This document shows positions 37,662 to 47,106 of a stretch of 64,000 nucleotides of DNA, in pieces. Location of the stretch: the NCBI GenBank assembly GCA_021791715.1, contig JAJYWB010000018.1:24743-88742 (forward strand), read 5' to 3'. This DNA is from Planctomycetota bacterium (GTDB taxonomy: Bacteria > Planctomycetota > Planctomycetia > Isosphaerales > Isosphaeraceae). Numbering within the stretch: position 1 is the first letter of the stretch; each line of letters starts with the position of its first letter. The position numbers and the translations under genes are program-made. The notes below the pieces were generated by a model that saw only the letters and a program-made list of their open reading frames with translations, searched no databases and was not told the origin of the DNA.

Positions 37662-38162
37662 ATGATCGACCCCGAACCGATGAGGTTGGCGTTGCGTCTG
37701 GCGGAAGAAGCGATGAAAATGGGCGAAGTTCCCGTCGGCGCGGTCGTCGTTCGCGGCGAAAGCGTCGTCGCCCAGGCGTTTAATCTCCGCGAGACGCTCG
37801 AAGACCCGACGGCGCACGCCGAAAGGATCGCTCTCACGCTCGCGGGACAGGCGCTCGGGACGTGGCGGCTCGACGATTGCACGCTTTATGTCACGCTCGA
37901 ACCGTGCGTGATGTGCGCCGGGGCGATCGTTCTAAGTCGTGTGAAAAAGCTCGTTTACGGAGCGATCGACCCCAAGGCGGGAGGGTGCGAAAGCCTCTAC
38001 CGGATCGTTTCCGACGCGCGACTGAATCATCGACCCGAGGTCGAAGCCGGCGTTTTGGCCGACGAATGCGGGGCGATTTTAAAATCGTTCTTTCAGGCGC
38101 GGCGGAATCGTCCAAAATCGGTTATACTTCGTCCGTTCGAGGAGGGGTGCCTGAGTGGTTGA
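37662..38162 (+). CDS. tadA: tRNA adenosine(34) deaminase
   Basis: 166 aa, normal length. It converts A34 to inosine in the wobble position of tRNA-Arg(ACG). Zinc/catalytic motifs: HAE at 52-54 (proton-shuttle Glu54) and PCVMC at 81-85. Also conserved are GEVPVGAVVV and KKLVYGAIDPKAGGCESLY. The last eight codons and the stop (TGA at 38160-38162) lie inside the following tRNA-Ser gene, so the message and the tRNA overlap by 22 bases. Confidence 0.94.
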   Translation: MIDPEPMRLALRLAEEAMKMGEVPVGAVVVRGESVVAQAFNLRETLEDPTAHAERIALTLAGQALGTWRLDDCTLYVTLEPCVMCAGAIVLSRVKKLVYGAIDPKAGGCESLYRIVSDARLNHRPEVEAGVLADECGAILKSFFQARRNRPKSVILRPFEEGCLSG

Positions 38163-38228
38163 AAGGGCCGGTCTCGAAAACCGGTGTACCGCTTCGCGGT
38201 ACCGTGGGTTCGAATCCCACCTCCTCCG
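38141..38228 (+). tRNA. tRNA-Ser(CGA)
   Basis: 88-nt class II tRNA. Acceptor arm GGAGGGG pairs with CTCCTCC (one G-U) and the discriminator is G at 38228. The anticodon arm CCGGT/ACCGG encloses the loop CTCGAAA, giving anticodon CGA, which reads UCG. A long variable arm (GTACCGC/GCGGTAC with TTC loop) is typical of tRNA-Ser. The T arm is GTGGG TTCGAAT CCCAC. The 3' CCA is not encoded. Its first 22 bases are also the end of tadA. A -10-like TATACT at 38123-38128 inside tadA might drive it separately. Confidence 0.95.
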
Positions 38229-38443
38229 TTTGGAATTCTTCGATCACGCGAACCATCCGGCGCCGAATCGATCTCGATCGTTCGATCTTCGCCGAACCGG
38301 TCGCAATCGATCGACCCTCATGTTCGCATAAACGAATCGTATCCTCGGCCGCGAAACGCTTCGATCGCCGCCGAGCGACATGAGTGAAATCTCGCTTCGT
38401 TATTCCTAACAGTTATTTGAGTTCCAATTTTGAGGGGATTTGG

Positions 38444-39739
38444 ATGTCCGTAGCCGACGCGCCCCCCGCCGAGTTTTTCGAGGCGAATCGCCGCCGAGTC
38501 GCCGAGGCGATGAGGCCCAAAAGCCTCGCCGTCGTGAACAACAACGACGTTTTCCCCACCAACGCCGACGGCTCGATGGCGCTTCATCCGAGCGCCGATC
38601 TGTACTATCTCACGGGAATCGATCAGGAGGAGTCGATCTTCGTCTTCTTCCCCGACGCGTTCGAGGAAAAGAACCGGGCGATCCTCTTCCTCCGCGAAAC
38701 CTCCGAACTGATCCAAACATGGGAAGGTGAAAAACTCACCAAAGCCGAGGCCGAACGGATCTCGGGCGTCAAACGCGTCGAATGGCTCGGCGAATTTCCC
38801 ACGATCTTTCATGCGCTTATGTGCGAGGCGGATCATGTCTATCTGAATTCCAACGATCATCCGCGCGCGAAGATCGTCGTCGAAACGCGCGAGGCGCGTT
38901 TCGTGCGCGATTGCCTCGAACGCTATCCGCTCCACGAATATCATCGTCTTTCGCGGATCTTGTATCGCCTTCGATCGGTCAAATCCGAACCCGAACTCGC
39001 GCTCATTCAAAAGGCGTGCGCGATCACCCGCGACGGCTTCGCACGCGTCGCCCGGTTCGTCAAACCGGGGGTGAACGAACTCGCGGTCGAGGCCGAATTC
39101 GATCACGAATTTCGATCGCAAGGCGGAAAATTCGCCTACACCCCGATCGTCGCCACAGGGATCAACGCCTGCGCGCTTCATTATATCAAGAATAATTGCG
39201 AATGTCGCGACGGCGATCTGTTGTTGCTCGACGTCGCGGCGGCTTACGGCCATTACAATTCGGACCTCACGCGGACGATTCCGGTGAACGGCGGGTTCAC
39301 CAAACGGCAGCGACAGGTGTACGACGCGGTTTTGCGGGTCCATCGCGCGTGTATGAAAGAATTGAAACCGGGCGTGACCGCCAAAGATTGGCGAGCGTTC
39401 GCGCAACAGGAGACCGAGAAAGAACTCGTCGATTTAAAGCTCCTCACGACCGCCGAGGTTCGCGATCAAGGCCCCGATAAAAAGGCGCTGAACAAGTATT
39501 TCATGCACGGAATCGGCCATTCGATCGGCCTCGACGTCCACGACGTTCAGATCGTCGACGCCCCCGTTTCGGCGGGCTGGGTGATGACATGTGAACCTGC
39601 GATTTATATCAGAGACGAGGGGTTCGGCGTTCGGATTGAAGACACCGTTCTCGTCACCGAGGCGGGAGGGGTCACGCTGATGCCCGATATCCCGATCGAG
39701 GCCGATGCGATCGAGGAACTAATGGCTTCCCGAGGGTGA
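38444..39739 (+). CDS. pepP: M24-family Xaa-Pro aminopeptidase
   Basis: 431 aa from the ATG at 38444, preceded by GAGGGGAT; the frame opens at 38384. An N-terminal aminopeptidase P domain contains ADLYYLTGIDQEESIF. The pita-bread M24 domain shows metal ligands in LLLDVAAAYGHYNSDLTRTIPV (Asp, Asp), HGIGHSIGLDVHD (His), VMTCEPAIYI (Glu) and GVRIEDTVLVTEAG (Glu). It removes N-terminal residues ahead of proline, using two Mn2+ ions. It follows tadA and the tRNA on the same strand after 215 bases. The gene name is by family resemblance. Confidence 0.9.
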   Translation: MSVADAPPAEFFEANRRRVAEAMRPKSLAVVNNNDVFPTNADGSMALHPSADLYYLTGIDQEESIFVFFPDAFEEKNRAILFLRETSELIQTWEGEKLTKAEAERISGVKRVEWLGEFPTIFHALMCEADHVYLNSNDHPRAKIVVETREARFVRDCLERYPLHEYHRLSRILYRLRSVKSEPELALIQKACAITRDGFARVARFVKPGVNELAVEAEFDHEFRSQGGKFAYTPIVATGINACALHYIKNNCECRDGDLLLLDVAAAYGHYNSDLTRTIPVNGGFTKRQRQVYDAVLRVHRACMKELKPGVTAKDWRAFAQQETEKELVDLKLLTTAEVRDQGPDKKALNKYFMHGIGHSIGLDVHDVQIVDAPVSAGWVMTCEPAIYIRDEGFGVRIEDTVLVTEAGGVTLMPDIPIEADAIEELMASRG

Positions 39740-39846
39740 TTCCTCGCCCGAGCGAAAGGGCTACGTGCGGCGACGACGCGACCAAGAGGAAACGACTCGA
39801 TCAAGCCGTGACGACGCCGTGAATTGCGGCGATTCATTTAAAAAAT

Positions 39847-39884
39847 AGGTTGATAGAATCGCGCAAACGCGGCTCTATCAACCT
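39847..39884. terminator. bidirectional terminator between pepP and the RND pump
   Basis: Stem AGGTTGATAGA at 39847-39857 with TCTATCAACCT at 39874-39884, extended inside by CGCG/CGCG around a CAAA loop. AAAAAA precedes it and AT-rich sequence follows, so it has T-rich tails on both strands. It lies in the 175-base gap between the convergent genes. Confidence 0.85.
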
Positions 39885-39914
39885 AATTATAATTATTATA
39901 TATTATTGATATTA

Positions 39915-42900
39915 CTAAATCTCTTCGGTCTTGGATTTCTGCCCGAACCAGGGAAAATTGGATATCGCCGCGATCAATGGAATATTGGATATCGCCGCGA
40001 ACCAGGGATAAATCGCGGGAAGAACGAGCGTCGTCAGGAGCGTCGAGGTGACGAGCCCGCCGATGACGACGGTCGCGAGGGGACGTTGGATCTCGGCGCC
40101 CGGGGTCGTCGACGTGGCCATCGGCAAAAATCCGAGCCCGGCGACGAGCGCCGTCATGAGAATCGGCCTGAGACGAGCGAGCGACGCCTCGCGCGCCGCC
40201 TCGTGCGGTTCGACCCCCTCTTTACGAAGGTGAATGACGGTGTTGACCCAAACAAGGCCGTTGAGAACCGCGACGCCGAAGAGCGCGACGAACCCGACCC
40301 CCGCCGAGATCGAAAACGGCAGCCCGCGCCACGCGAGCGCGAAAACTCCCCCCGTCGCCGCGGTCGGAACCGCCAGAGAAATCAAAAACGCCAAACTCAA
40401 CGAATGAAAAGTACTATATAGCAACAAAAGAATGAGCAGCAATGCGATCGGAACGACGATCATGAGCCGTTGCGACGCGGTTTGGAGGTGTTCGAATTGT
40501 CCGCCGAAGCGGATACGATAACCGTCGTCGAAGTGAACTTCTTTTTCGATCGCTTGCCGCGCGGCGTCGACGAAACTCGCGATATCGCGACCCCTCACGT
40601 TCACCCCGACGACGGCCCTGCGCTGGATGTTTTCGCGTTCGATTTCGCTCGGTCCCTCTTCCATGCGGATATCGGCGAGTTCGCGGATCGGGATCGCGAT
40701 TCCCTTGGGATCGACGACGCGAATCGAGCCGATCCGCTCGGGGTCGTTGCGCCACGATAAAGGTAAGCGAATCTGGATCGGGTGGCGAATTTGTCCCTCG
40801 AAGGCGACGCCGATCGTCGTGCCGCCGAGCGCCGAGATCGCTTGAAGAACGTCTTGCGCTTTGATTCCGTAGCGCGCGAGTTGATCGCGGCGCACCGAGA
40901 CGCGAAGCATCGGCAATCGTCCCGTCGTCGGCGTTTTGATGTCGCGCGCTCCGGGGATTTTACCGAGAACGCGTTCGACCTCGAGCGATTTGCGGCGGAG
41001 AACGTCGAGATCGGGGCCCTGGATCAGCACCGCGACGTCGCTCTTCACCCCCGCGACAAGCTCGTTGACGCGCATCTCGATCGGCTGACTGAACCCGAAT
41101 TTCACCCCAGGAACGTTGTCGGCGAGCAATTTATCCATTTGCTCAATCAAATCTTCACGTGTAACTCCTTTGCGCCATTGGTTTTGGGGATAAAGGAGCG
41201 TCCATACGTCGGTCTGATGCACCCCCATCACGTCGTTGGCGATCTCGGGACGTCCCGTTTTGCAGTAGACGAGCCTGACCTCGGGAATGTTGTCTTTGAG
41301 CAGTTTTTCGATCCGAGACCCCGCCGCGACTGCGTCGTCGAGCGCCGCCGAGGGAATCCGCACCGCCTCGATCAACAGGTCTCCCTCGTTGAGTTTGGGC
41401 ATGAACTCGCCCCCAAGGTTGAGAGCCACGGGGACGCTCGCCGCGACCAGACCGAACGCGACGAGTGCGATCACGACGGGTCGACGCGTCGCGATCATTA
41501 AAATCGGCTCATAAACTTTTTTGATCATTCGTATGAGCCAAATTTCTTTCTCCTCGGCCTTGGAGCTCAGGCCGATCGAAGCGAGGACGGGCATGAGAGT
41601 GAGCGAGAGAACCATCGATCCAAAGAGCGCGAAGATCACGGTGAGCGCCATCGGGCGAAACATTTTCCCCTCGGTCCCCTGGAGCGCGAGGATCGGCAGA
41701 TAGACGATTGCGATGATCAATTCGCCGAACATCGTCGGTTTGCGAACCTCGACCGCGGCGTCGCGAATGATTTCGATCTTGGGCCTCGATCCTCCCTCGT
41801 GCGCCAGCCTTCGCACGCAGTTTTCGATCATGATCACGCTCGAATCGACGATCATGCCGAAATCGATCGCTCCCAGGCTCATCAGGCTCGCGGTAACTCC
41901 GGTCGCGAGCATGATGTTGGCGGCGAAGAGCATCGAAAGCGGAATCGCCGCCGCGGTGATCACTCCGCCTCGAAGATTTCCCAGTAAAACAAGGAGCGTG
42001 ACGATCACGAGCACGCCCCCCTCGGTCAGGTTTTTGAGGACGGTTCCCAGGGTTTGATCGATCAAATGTTTGCGATCATAAAGCGGTTCAATGACGACCC
42101 CTTTCGGCAGCGTTTTTTGAATCTCGACGATTTCCTCCTTGACGCGTTCGACGACGCGGCGCGAATTTTCGCCGATCAACATCATCACGAGCCCCGTGAC
42201 GATCTCTCCCTCGCCGTCGCGGGTGACCAGCCCGGCTCGAATCATCGGCGCCGGATGCACCGATGCGACGTCCGAAACCCGCACCGGAACCCCGTTGCGT
42301 TCGTCGATAACGATCGCCGCGATATCCTCGGCGGAATGCGTTTGGCTTTCACCCCGGATGTACCTCGCCTCGCCTTCGCGCACCAGATAACCGCCGCCGA
42401 CGTTGGCGTTGTTGGCGTCGAGAGCCGTAAATACGTCGGTCATCGATAAATGAAAATTCGCCAACCGATCGGGATCGAGCTCGACCTGATACGTCTTCAG
42501 CTCGCCGCCGTGGCTGTTGATCTCGGTGACTCCGGGAACGCTCCGCAATTGATAAGCGACGCTCCAATCGAGCAGCGTCCGCAACTCCATCGGCGTATGC
42601 GTTCCCGTTGTGTCTTTGATTTGAAATTGGAACACCTCGCCGAGCGCCGTGGTGATCGGCCCCAGGGTCGGCTTGCCGTAGCCGGGAGGGATCGCCGCCG
42701 CGGCTTTGGGAAGCCGTTCGCCGACGAGCTGACGCGCCCTGTAAATATCGGTCCCCTCGTGAAACACGATCGTCACCACCGAGATGCCGAACTTCGAGAT
42801 CGAACGAATCGTCTCGACGTTCGGCAGCCCGCTCATCGCCCCCTCGACGGGGAACGAGAGGTACGTTTCGACCTCGAGCGGGCTCAGCGCCGGAGCTTCG

Positions 42901-43052
42901 GTTATCACTTGAACTTGTAAATTGGTGAGATCGGGAACGGCGTCGATCGGCAGGTTGAGCGCCGAGTAAACCCCCAATCCCGCGATCAACAACGTTCCCG
43001 TCAGCACCAGGAAACGATTCCTCAAGGCCGATTCGATCAGCGCGTTAAGCAT
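39915..43052 (-). CDS. heavy-metal efflux RND pump (CzcA/CusA type)
   Basis: 1045 aa with the usual RND layout: 12 transmembrane segments and two large periplasmic loops. The TM4 signature reads GAIDFGMIVDSSVIMIEN. The DFG-x3-D form is that of divalent-cation exporters (Zn/Co/Cd/Ni) rather than the AIG-x3-DAA form known for Cu/Ag pumps, so a CzcA-like role is more likely. It works with the periplasmic adaptor encoded upstream on the same strand, 117 bases away. No outer-membrane channel gene is seen here. The last hydrophilic residues include a small repeat (ISNIPLIAAISNFPW). Confidence 0.93.
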   Translation of the reverse strand: MLNALIESALRNRFLVLTGTLLIAGLGVYSALNLPIDAVPDLTNLQVQVITEAPALSPLEVETYLSFPVEGAMSGLPNVETIRSISKFGISVVTIVFHEGTDIYRARQLVGERLPKAAAAIPPGYGKPTLGPITTALGEVFQFQIKDTTGTHTPMELRTLLDWSVAYQLRSVPGVTEINSHGGELKTYQVELDPDRLANFHLSMTDVFTALDANNANVGGGYLVREGEARYIRGESQTHSAEDIAAIVIDERNGVPVRVSDVASVHPAPMIRAGLVTRDGEGEIVTGLVMMLIGENSRRVVERVKEEIVEIQKTLPKGVVIEPLYDRKHLIDQTLGTVLKNLTEGGVLVIVTLLVLLGNLRGGVITAAAIPLSMLFAANIMLATGVTASLMSLGAIDFGMIVDSSVIMIENCVRRLAHEGGSRPKIEIIRDAAVEVRKPTMFGELIIAIVYLPILALQGTEGKMFRPMALTVIFALFGSMVLSLTLMPVLASIGLSSKAEEKEIWLIRMIKKVYEPILMIATRRPVVIALVAFGLVAASVPVALNLGGEFMPKLNEGDLLIEAVRIPSAALDDAVAAGSRIEKLLKDNIPEVRLVYCKTGRPEIANDVMGVHQTDVWTLLYPQNQWRKGVTREDLIEQMDKLLADNVPGVKFGFSQPIEMRVNELVAGVKSDVAVLIQGPDLDVLRRKSLEVERVLGKIPGARDIKTPTTGRLPMLRVSVRRDQLARYGIKAQDVLQAISALGGTTIGVAFEGQIRHPIQIRLPLSWRNDPERIGSIRVVDPKGIAIPIRELADIRMEEGPSEIERENIQRRAVVGVNVRGRDIASFVDAARQAIEKEVHFDDGYRIRFGGQFEHLQTASQRLMIVVPIALLLILLLLYSTFHSLSLAFLISLAVPTAATGGVFALAWRGLPFSISAGVGFVALFGVAVLNGLVWVNTVIHLRKEGVEPHEAAREASLARLRPILMTALVAGLGFLPMATSTTPGAEIQRPLATVVIGGLVTSTLLTTLVLPAIYPWFAAISNIPLIAAISNFPWFGQKSKTEEI

Positions 43053-43169
43053 CGCGATCTCCGCTCGATTCGATGAAACAATTGCTATTATTATGTGTTT
43101 TTGTTCTTGTACGTCGATTCAAGACGACGTAAGCTCGGCGAATCTCGGGGGACGATCGCGGATCGATCG

Positions 43170-44735
43170 TCATTCGTCGTCGGGTTCGTTTTGGAGGATG
43201 AGTTCGCTTTTGAGCATGAAAGCTCCGTGCGCGACGACTTTCGCTCCCGTCTCGATCCCTTTTTTGACGATCTGAAGTCCTCCAGCCTCGCGGCCGACCT
43301 CGACGGGATGAAAGACGAAGCTCCGCGGCTCGGTTCCGGCGACGAAAACCCCCGACTTGCCGTCGATCTCGACGACCGAACCCGCGGGTACCGCGAGCCC
43401 CTTCTCGATCGATGTCGTGTCGATATGTACTTGAACGAACATACCCAGGCGCAACGCCATGTCGTGGTTGTCGGCCTCGGCGGCGAGTCTGGCGGCGCGG
43501 GTCGAGGGGTCGACCTCGGCGCTCGTGAAGAGGACCTTGGACGCGAACGTTCGGCCGGGATACGCCGCGGCGGTGACGTTCAACGTCGATCCGCGAAGAT
43601 CGGGCAAAAGCGCGAAGCTCGATTCGGGAATGCTCGCGACGATCCAAACGCGATTGAGATCGGCGAGCGTGAGGAGCGTATCGACGGGATCGACCTTTTG
43701 GCTATAAACCGCCATCGGCGACCGCGTGACGATCGTCCCCGCGAACGGAGCGTTGATCACGCAGCTCGCGAGCGCGTCGGATTCCGACACCTTGGAAGCG
43801 ATCGACTTGAGTTCGACGATCGAATCGAGATCGGGAAGCGGATCGTCCACCCCCAACAGCCGCAACTTCTCGTACGCGTCGATCACGTTCGATTTCGCGA
43901 GCTCAAGCTGCTGATCCGCCGTCCGCTTCTCGAGCTGAGCGTCTTGCCGAACCTGCTCGAGCGCCGCCTCAAATTTCGCTTGCGCACTCTCACGTGTATG
44001 TTTAGAAACAAGCATCGGATGCTCGCCGACGATCTCTTTCTTAAACAGATCGGCTTGTTTAATTTCCTCGTGGACGGCGATCTCCAGCTCGCTGTACGCC
44101 GCGATCAAAAGCGCCCGATCCGATCCGAGCGATTTGCCTTCGAATCGCTTTTCGATCGTCGCCGCGGGGACGTCGGCGCGCAACATCGGGATGATCGCCT
44201 CGACGTTGGCCGCGACCTCGCGTTTCCAATCGGCCTCGAAGCGCTTAACCGCGAGTTCGCGCAATTTGGCCTGAACGACGAGCCTCGCGGTCGCGACCTC
44301 GGCGCTTTCGAGCGAAACGAGACGATCGCCCCGAGCGACGACCGAGCCCGGAATCACCTTCACGTCTTTGACGACCCCGGGAGCTCTCGGACGCACGTCG
44401 ATTCGGCTCGCGGGATCGGCTTCAACCTTGCCGGGGACCGTGATCACCGCGGGAAGGCTGATTTCGCGCGCCTCGGCGAACTTCACGCCGATCAACTGGA
44501 TTTTCGCTTCCGAAAGCTTGATCGTGTTCGGCGGCGGAGTTTCGGATTTCTCCGCGGCGGGGGGTTCAGCGGGTTTGACGTCGGCCGCGGCGGTCGCGAA
44601 CAATCGCTTGCCGAGCGGGATCAAAAACCAAGCCGAAACGCCGACCGCGGCGGTGATCGCAATCGCGATCCCTCCTAAACCCGCGGGACCGATTCGCTTG
44701 GGTCTCGAGTTTGAATGCGTATTCAATTGTAACAT
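43170..44735 (-). CDS. RND efflux periplasmic adaptor (CzcB/CusB type)
   Basis: 521 aa from the ATG at 44735, with GAGGA nine bases ahead; an ATG at 44756 is an alternative. An N-terminal membrane anchor (LGGIAIAITAAVGVSAWFLIP) is followed by a Pro-rich linker, a lipoyl/barrel-sandwich half (GVVKDVKVIPGSVVARGDRLVSLES), a long coiled-coil hairpin, and the second half (VINAPFAGTIVTRSPMAVY), then a beta-barrel. It bridges the RND pump to an outer-membrane channel. Co-directional with and upstream of the pump gene. Confidence 0.92.
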   Translation of the reverse strand: MLQLNTHSNSRPKRIGPAGLGGIAIAITAAVGVSAWFLIPLGKRLFATAAADVKPAEPPAAEKSETPPPNTIKLSEAKIQLIGVKFAEAREISLPAVITVPGKVEADPASRIDVRPRAPGVVKDVKVIPGSVVARGDRLVSLESAEVATARLVVQAKLRELAVKRFEADWKREVAANVEAIIPMLRADVPAATIEKRFEGKSLGSDRALLIAAYSELEIAVHEEIKQADLFKKEIVGEHPMLVSKHTRESAQAKFEAALEQVRQDAQLEKRTADQQLELAKSNVIDAYEKLRLLGVDDPLPDLDSIVELKSIASKVSESDALASCVINAPFAGTIVTRSPMAVYSQKVDPVDTLLTLADLNRVWIVASIPESSFALLPDLRGSTLNVTAAAYPGRTFASKVLFTSAEVDPSTRAARLAAEADNHDMALRLGMFVQVHIDTTSIEKGLAVPAGSVVEIDGKSGVFVAGTEPRSFVFHPVEVGREAGGLQIVKKGIETGAKVVAHGAFMLKSELILQNEPDDE

Positions 44736-44956
44736 CTTTGTCGATTCCTCGCGCATGTTTGGTGAGCGTGCGTCGATCGATTGTCGAGAACACCCTGACG
44801 ATCGAACGCGGGTGATCGCGAAGGGGCGCCGGGCTCTCCGGCAAGCTTCGATCGCGATCGATTAAAATGTTGAAGAACCCGAAAACGATCGGGCGCCGTA
44901 CGATCGAACCCGAACGGAGAACGATCGCCGCGCGACGGATTCCACGCGAGGAAAAC

Positions 44957-45484
44957 TCAACAAATGAAATGTTGTAAGAGCTTGATAAGATTGTTCGATT
45001 CGCCGAACGTCGCGGAATAAGCGCGGTTCGATGCGAGAGGCCCCGCTCGCGGCTCACCGCGATCGCCGACAAGATCCCGACACACGACGGCGAAAATCGG
45101 TTGATGGCGAATCGAAAAGTCGATTCGAGCCGCGGCCGACGGTTCGGGAACGATCGAAAGGTCGGCGTTCCAATTCGCGATCGCGGGATCCCCCGAATGC
45201 GCGTGAATCGCCTGCGATCGATCCGACGCCGCGGTTTGCCAGGGAAAATCGAGCGGCGAAAGCCAATGCCAATGGAGAACAGCGATCGAATTCGAACTTC
45301 CCGCGTCGGGATGCCAGCGAAGCAGATGATCGTGGAGTTCGCACACCTCGCCGGGTGCGTCGTGGTGAGCGATCGTGTGAAAATCGGCGACGGGCAAGGG
45401 AGCATGGGAAAGCGCGAGCGCGATCAGCGCGATCAACCCGCGCGACCCGACCCCGTGCTTCGCCGTCCGACCCAAAACCGTCAC
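44957..45484 (-). CDS. His-rich exported protein upstream of the metal pump
   Basis: 175 aa, beginning at a GTG. A hydrophobic segment (GLIALIALALSHAPLPVA) probably acts as signal peptide. The mature N-terminus is rich in His: DFHTIAHHDAPGEVCELHDHLLRWHPD, then VLHWHWLSP and AIHAHSGD. The spacing suggests periplasmic metal binding. It lies 221 bases upstream of the adaptor gene on the same strand. I know no named family. A chaperone or sensor role for the pump's metal is an inference. Confidence 0.68.
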   Translation of the reverse strand: MTVLGRTAKHGVGSRGLIALIALALSHAPLPVADFHTIAHHDAPGEVCELHDHLLRWHPDAGSSNSIAVLHWHWLSPLDFPWQTAASDRSQAIHAHSGDPAIANWNADLSIVPEPSAAARIDFSIRHQPIFAVVCRDLVGDRGEPRAGPLASNRAYSATFGESNNLIKLLQHFIC

Positions 45485-45988
45485 GTTTTCAACCCCCCAA
45501 GCGGCGTCGAACTCGATCCTTTTATTATCGACGCCGTTCGCGCCGCGGTCAAGCGCGGCGACGATCTTTTTAGATAAAGTTATCCATGCATTCTAATTGC
45601 AAACAATAAATGATCTTCCGGGAATTCGCATTCCGGTCTTCAAGGCTCGCACCGGGGAGCTTGGCCCTTTGATTCGACGGGGGGGGAATCGATCGCGGCG
45701 ATTCGGGATCGATCGGACCGCTCGGGGTCGCTCTCGTCGGTTCCAACGGCCGAATCGAGCCGCCGAAACGCGTCGAATCGCGCCGATCTTCGAGAACCGG
45801 TTGACTCGAATCTCGATCGACCGCACAATGATTATTGGCTCGTGTCGAAATTTAAACGAAGTTTCGTCGCGCCGTGACGAAGTGCGATCGCGTCGTTTTG
45901 GATTTCGACAAGCAAACTTGTGTGGATTCACCGATCATTCGACTGCGTCGACGCGGAACGTCATCGCGCGAGAAGGGGCTTGGCGTAT
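45485..45988. other. intergenic region between divergent genes
   Basis: About 500 bases between the His-rich protein gene and the PIG-L gene. It contains a small imperfect inverted repeat, CCGGGAAT and ATTCCGG, near 45618-45635. Frames here are Arg-rich and look non-coding. Promoters for both directions are expected but none is clear. Confidence 0.4.
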
Positions 45989-46945
45989 ATGGATCTCTCG
46001 TCGCCGAAAGAGTATGACGGCGTTGGGCGGGGGGTTTTCGATCGTTTGATCGATACGGTTCGGGGGAGTTGCGCGCACGGTCAGATGATCGACGTGCGTG
46101 AGGTTCTCCGCGGCGTGATTCGCCCCGGCCGGCCGCTGGTGATGCTTTGTCCCCACGCCGACGACGGAGCGATCACCGCAGCGTGCCTGATGCACGAATA
46201 CGCGGTCCGGCTCGGCTTTCCCGTGATCGAAGTGCTCGTTTTCAGCGGCGAGCGGAACGTCGCGGCGCCCTGGCTTAACGAACGGAAAAAGGCTTCGGTG
46301 CGCGAATCCGAATTCGGCCTCGAGTGCAGCGTGTTGGGCGCGGAACCGGTCTGCTGGGAGCTCGACGCATACCGTAGCCCCGGTTATCTTCCCACCAATT
46401 CCGATATCGATAAGATCGTTAAATGGTTCGCCGACCGAACTCCAGGCGCCATTATCGTCCCTCCCGCGACCGACGCGCACCAGGCTCATCGGATGACTCG
46501 AGCGCTCGCCGCTGTCGGTCTCGTGGGCGCCAGGCTCACCGACACGCTCGTTTTAACGGGTTGGACGCCGTGGGGACCGCTTCCCAAGCCGAACGCGTTT
46601 TTCACCTACGACGGCGAGGCCGAGCGGACGAAAGAATGGGCGATCCACTGCCACGCTTCCCAGGTTTTGCTTACCGATTACACCGAGTTTTGCTCGCACA
46701 TGGGTCGGGCGTACGCGGCGCTCGTTCGCGAATGGGCCGAGGGGCACACGCTCACGGGACGCGGTGATCGGTCGTCGGATCGGTTCGTCGGAGTCGAATT
46801 GTTCCAGGTGGAATCGTACGATCCCTCGAACGCCTTCGCGGCGCGAGATCCGATCCAGCTCGCTCTCGGCATGTTGCGCACGCCCGCCGAACCCGCCGCG
46901 GTTAAAGCCCCCGCGGGCGTCCCCGCCGTCGCCGTGGCGACTTAA
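45989..46945 (+). CDS. PIG-L family deacetylase
   Basis: 318 aa from the ATG at 45989, with AGAAGGGG ahead. The LmbE/PIG-L zinc site reads PHADDGAITAA (His56, Asp58, Asp59) in place of the canonical HPDDE, with Glu replaced by Gly. The downstream DAHQAHRMT supplies the HxxH ligand. The family removes N-acetyl from GlcNAc-type substrates. The next gene on the strand is nagB, so de-N-acetylation of an amino sugar ahead of NagB is an attractive reading. The last 30 residues are Ala/Pro/Val-rich. The substrate is not established. Confidence 0.85.
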   Translation: MDLSSPKEYDGVGRGVFDRLIDTVRGSCAHGQMIDVREVLRGVIRPGRPLVMLCPHADDGAITAACLMHEYAVRLGFPVIEVLVFSGERNVAAPWLNERKKASVRESEFGLECSVLGAEPVCWELDAYRSPGYLPTNSDIDKIVKWFADRTPGAIIVPPATDAHQAHRMTRALAAVGLVGARLTDTLVLTGWTPWGPLPKPNAFFTYDGEAERTKEWAIHCHASQVLLTDYTEFCSHMGRAYAALVREWAEGHTLTGRGDRSSDRFVGVELFQVESYDPSNAFAARDPIQLALGMLRTPAEPAAVKAPAGVPAVAVAT

Positions 46946-47106
46946 AACCGTTCGCTAAGTCCCGAACCGATCCCGCGCGATTACTCCCCCCCCCCTCGAA
47001 CCGACGCTCTCGAGCCGATTCGATGTTTCCCGAATCGATCAAAGTACAATTACTTAATTATCGTTTTGACTCCGGATTCGATCCCGCCGAGGAATTATCG
47101 ACTGCA

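Noticed and set aside
43095..44678. 527-aa frame opposite the RND adaptor gene
   Set aside because: The adaptor on the other strand has clear homology and the antisense protein does not.
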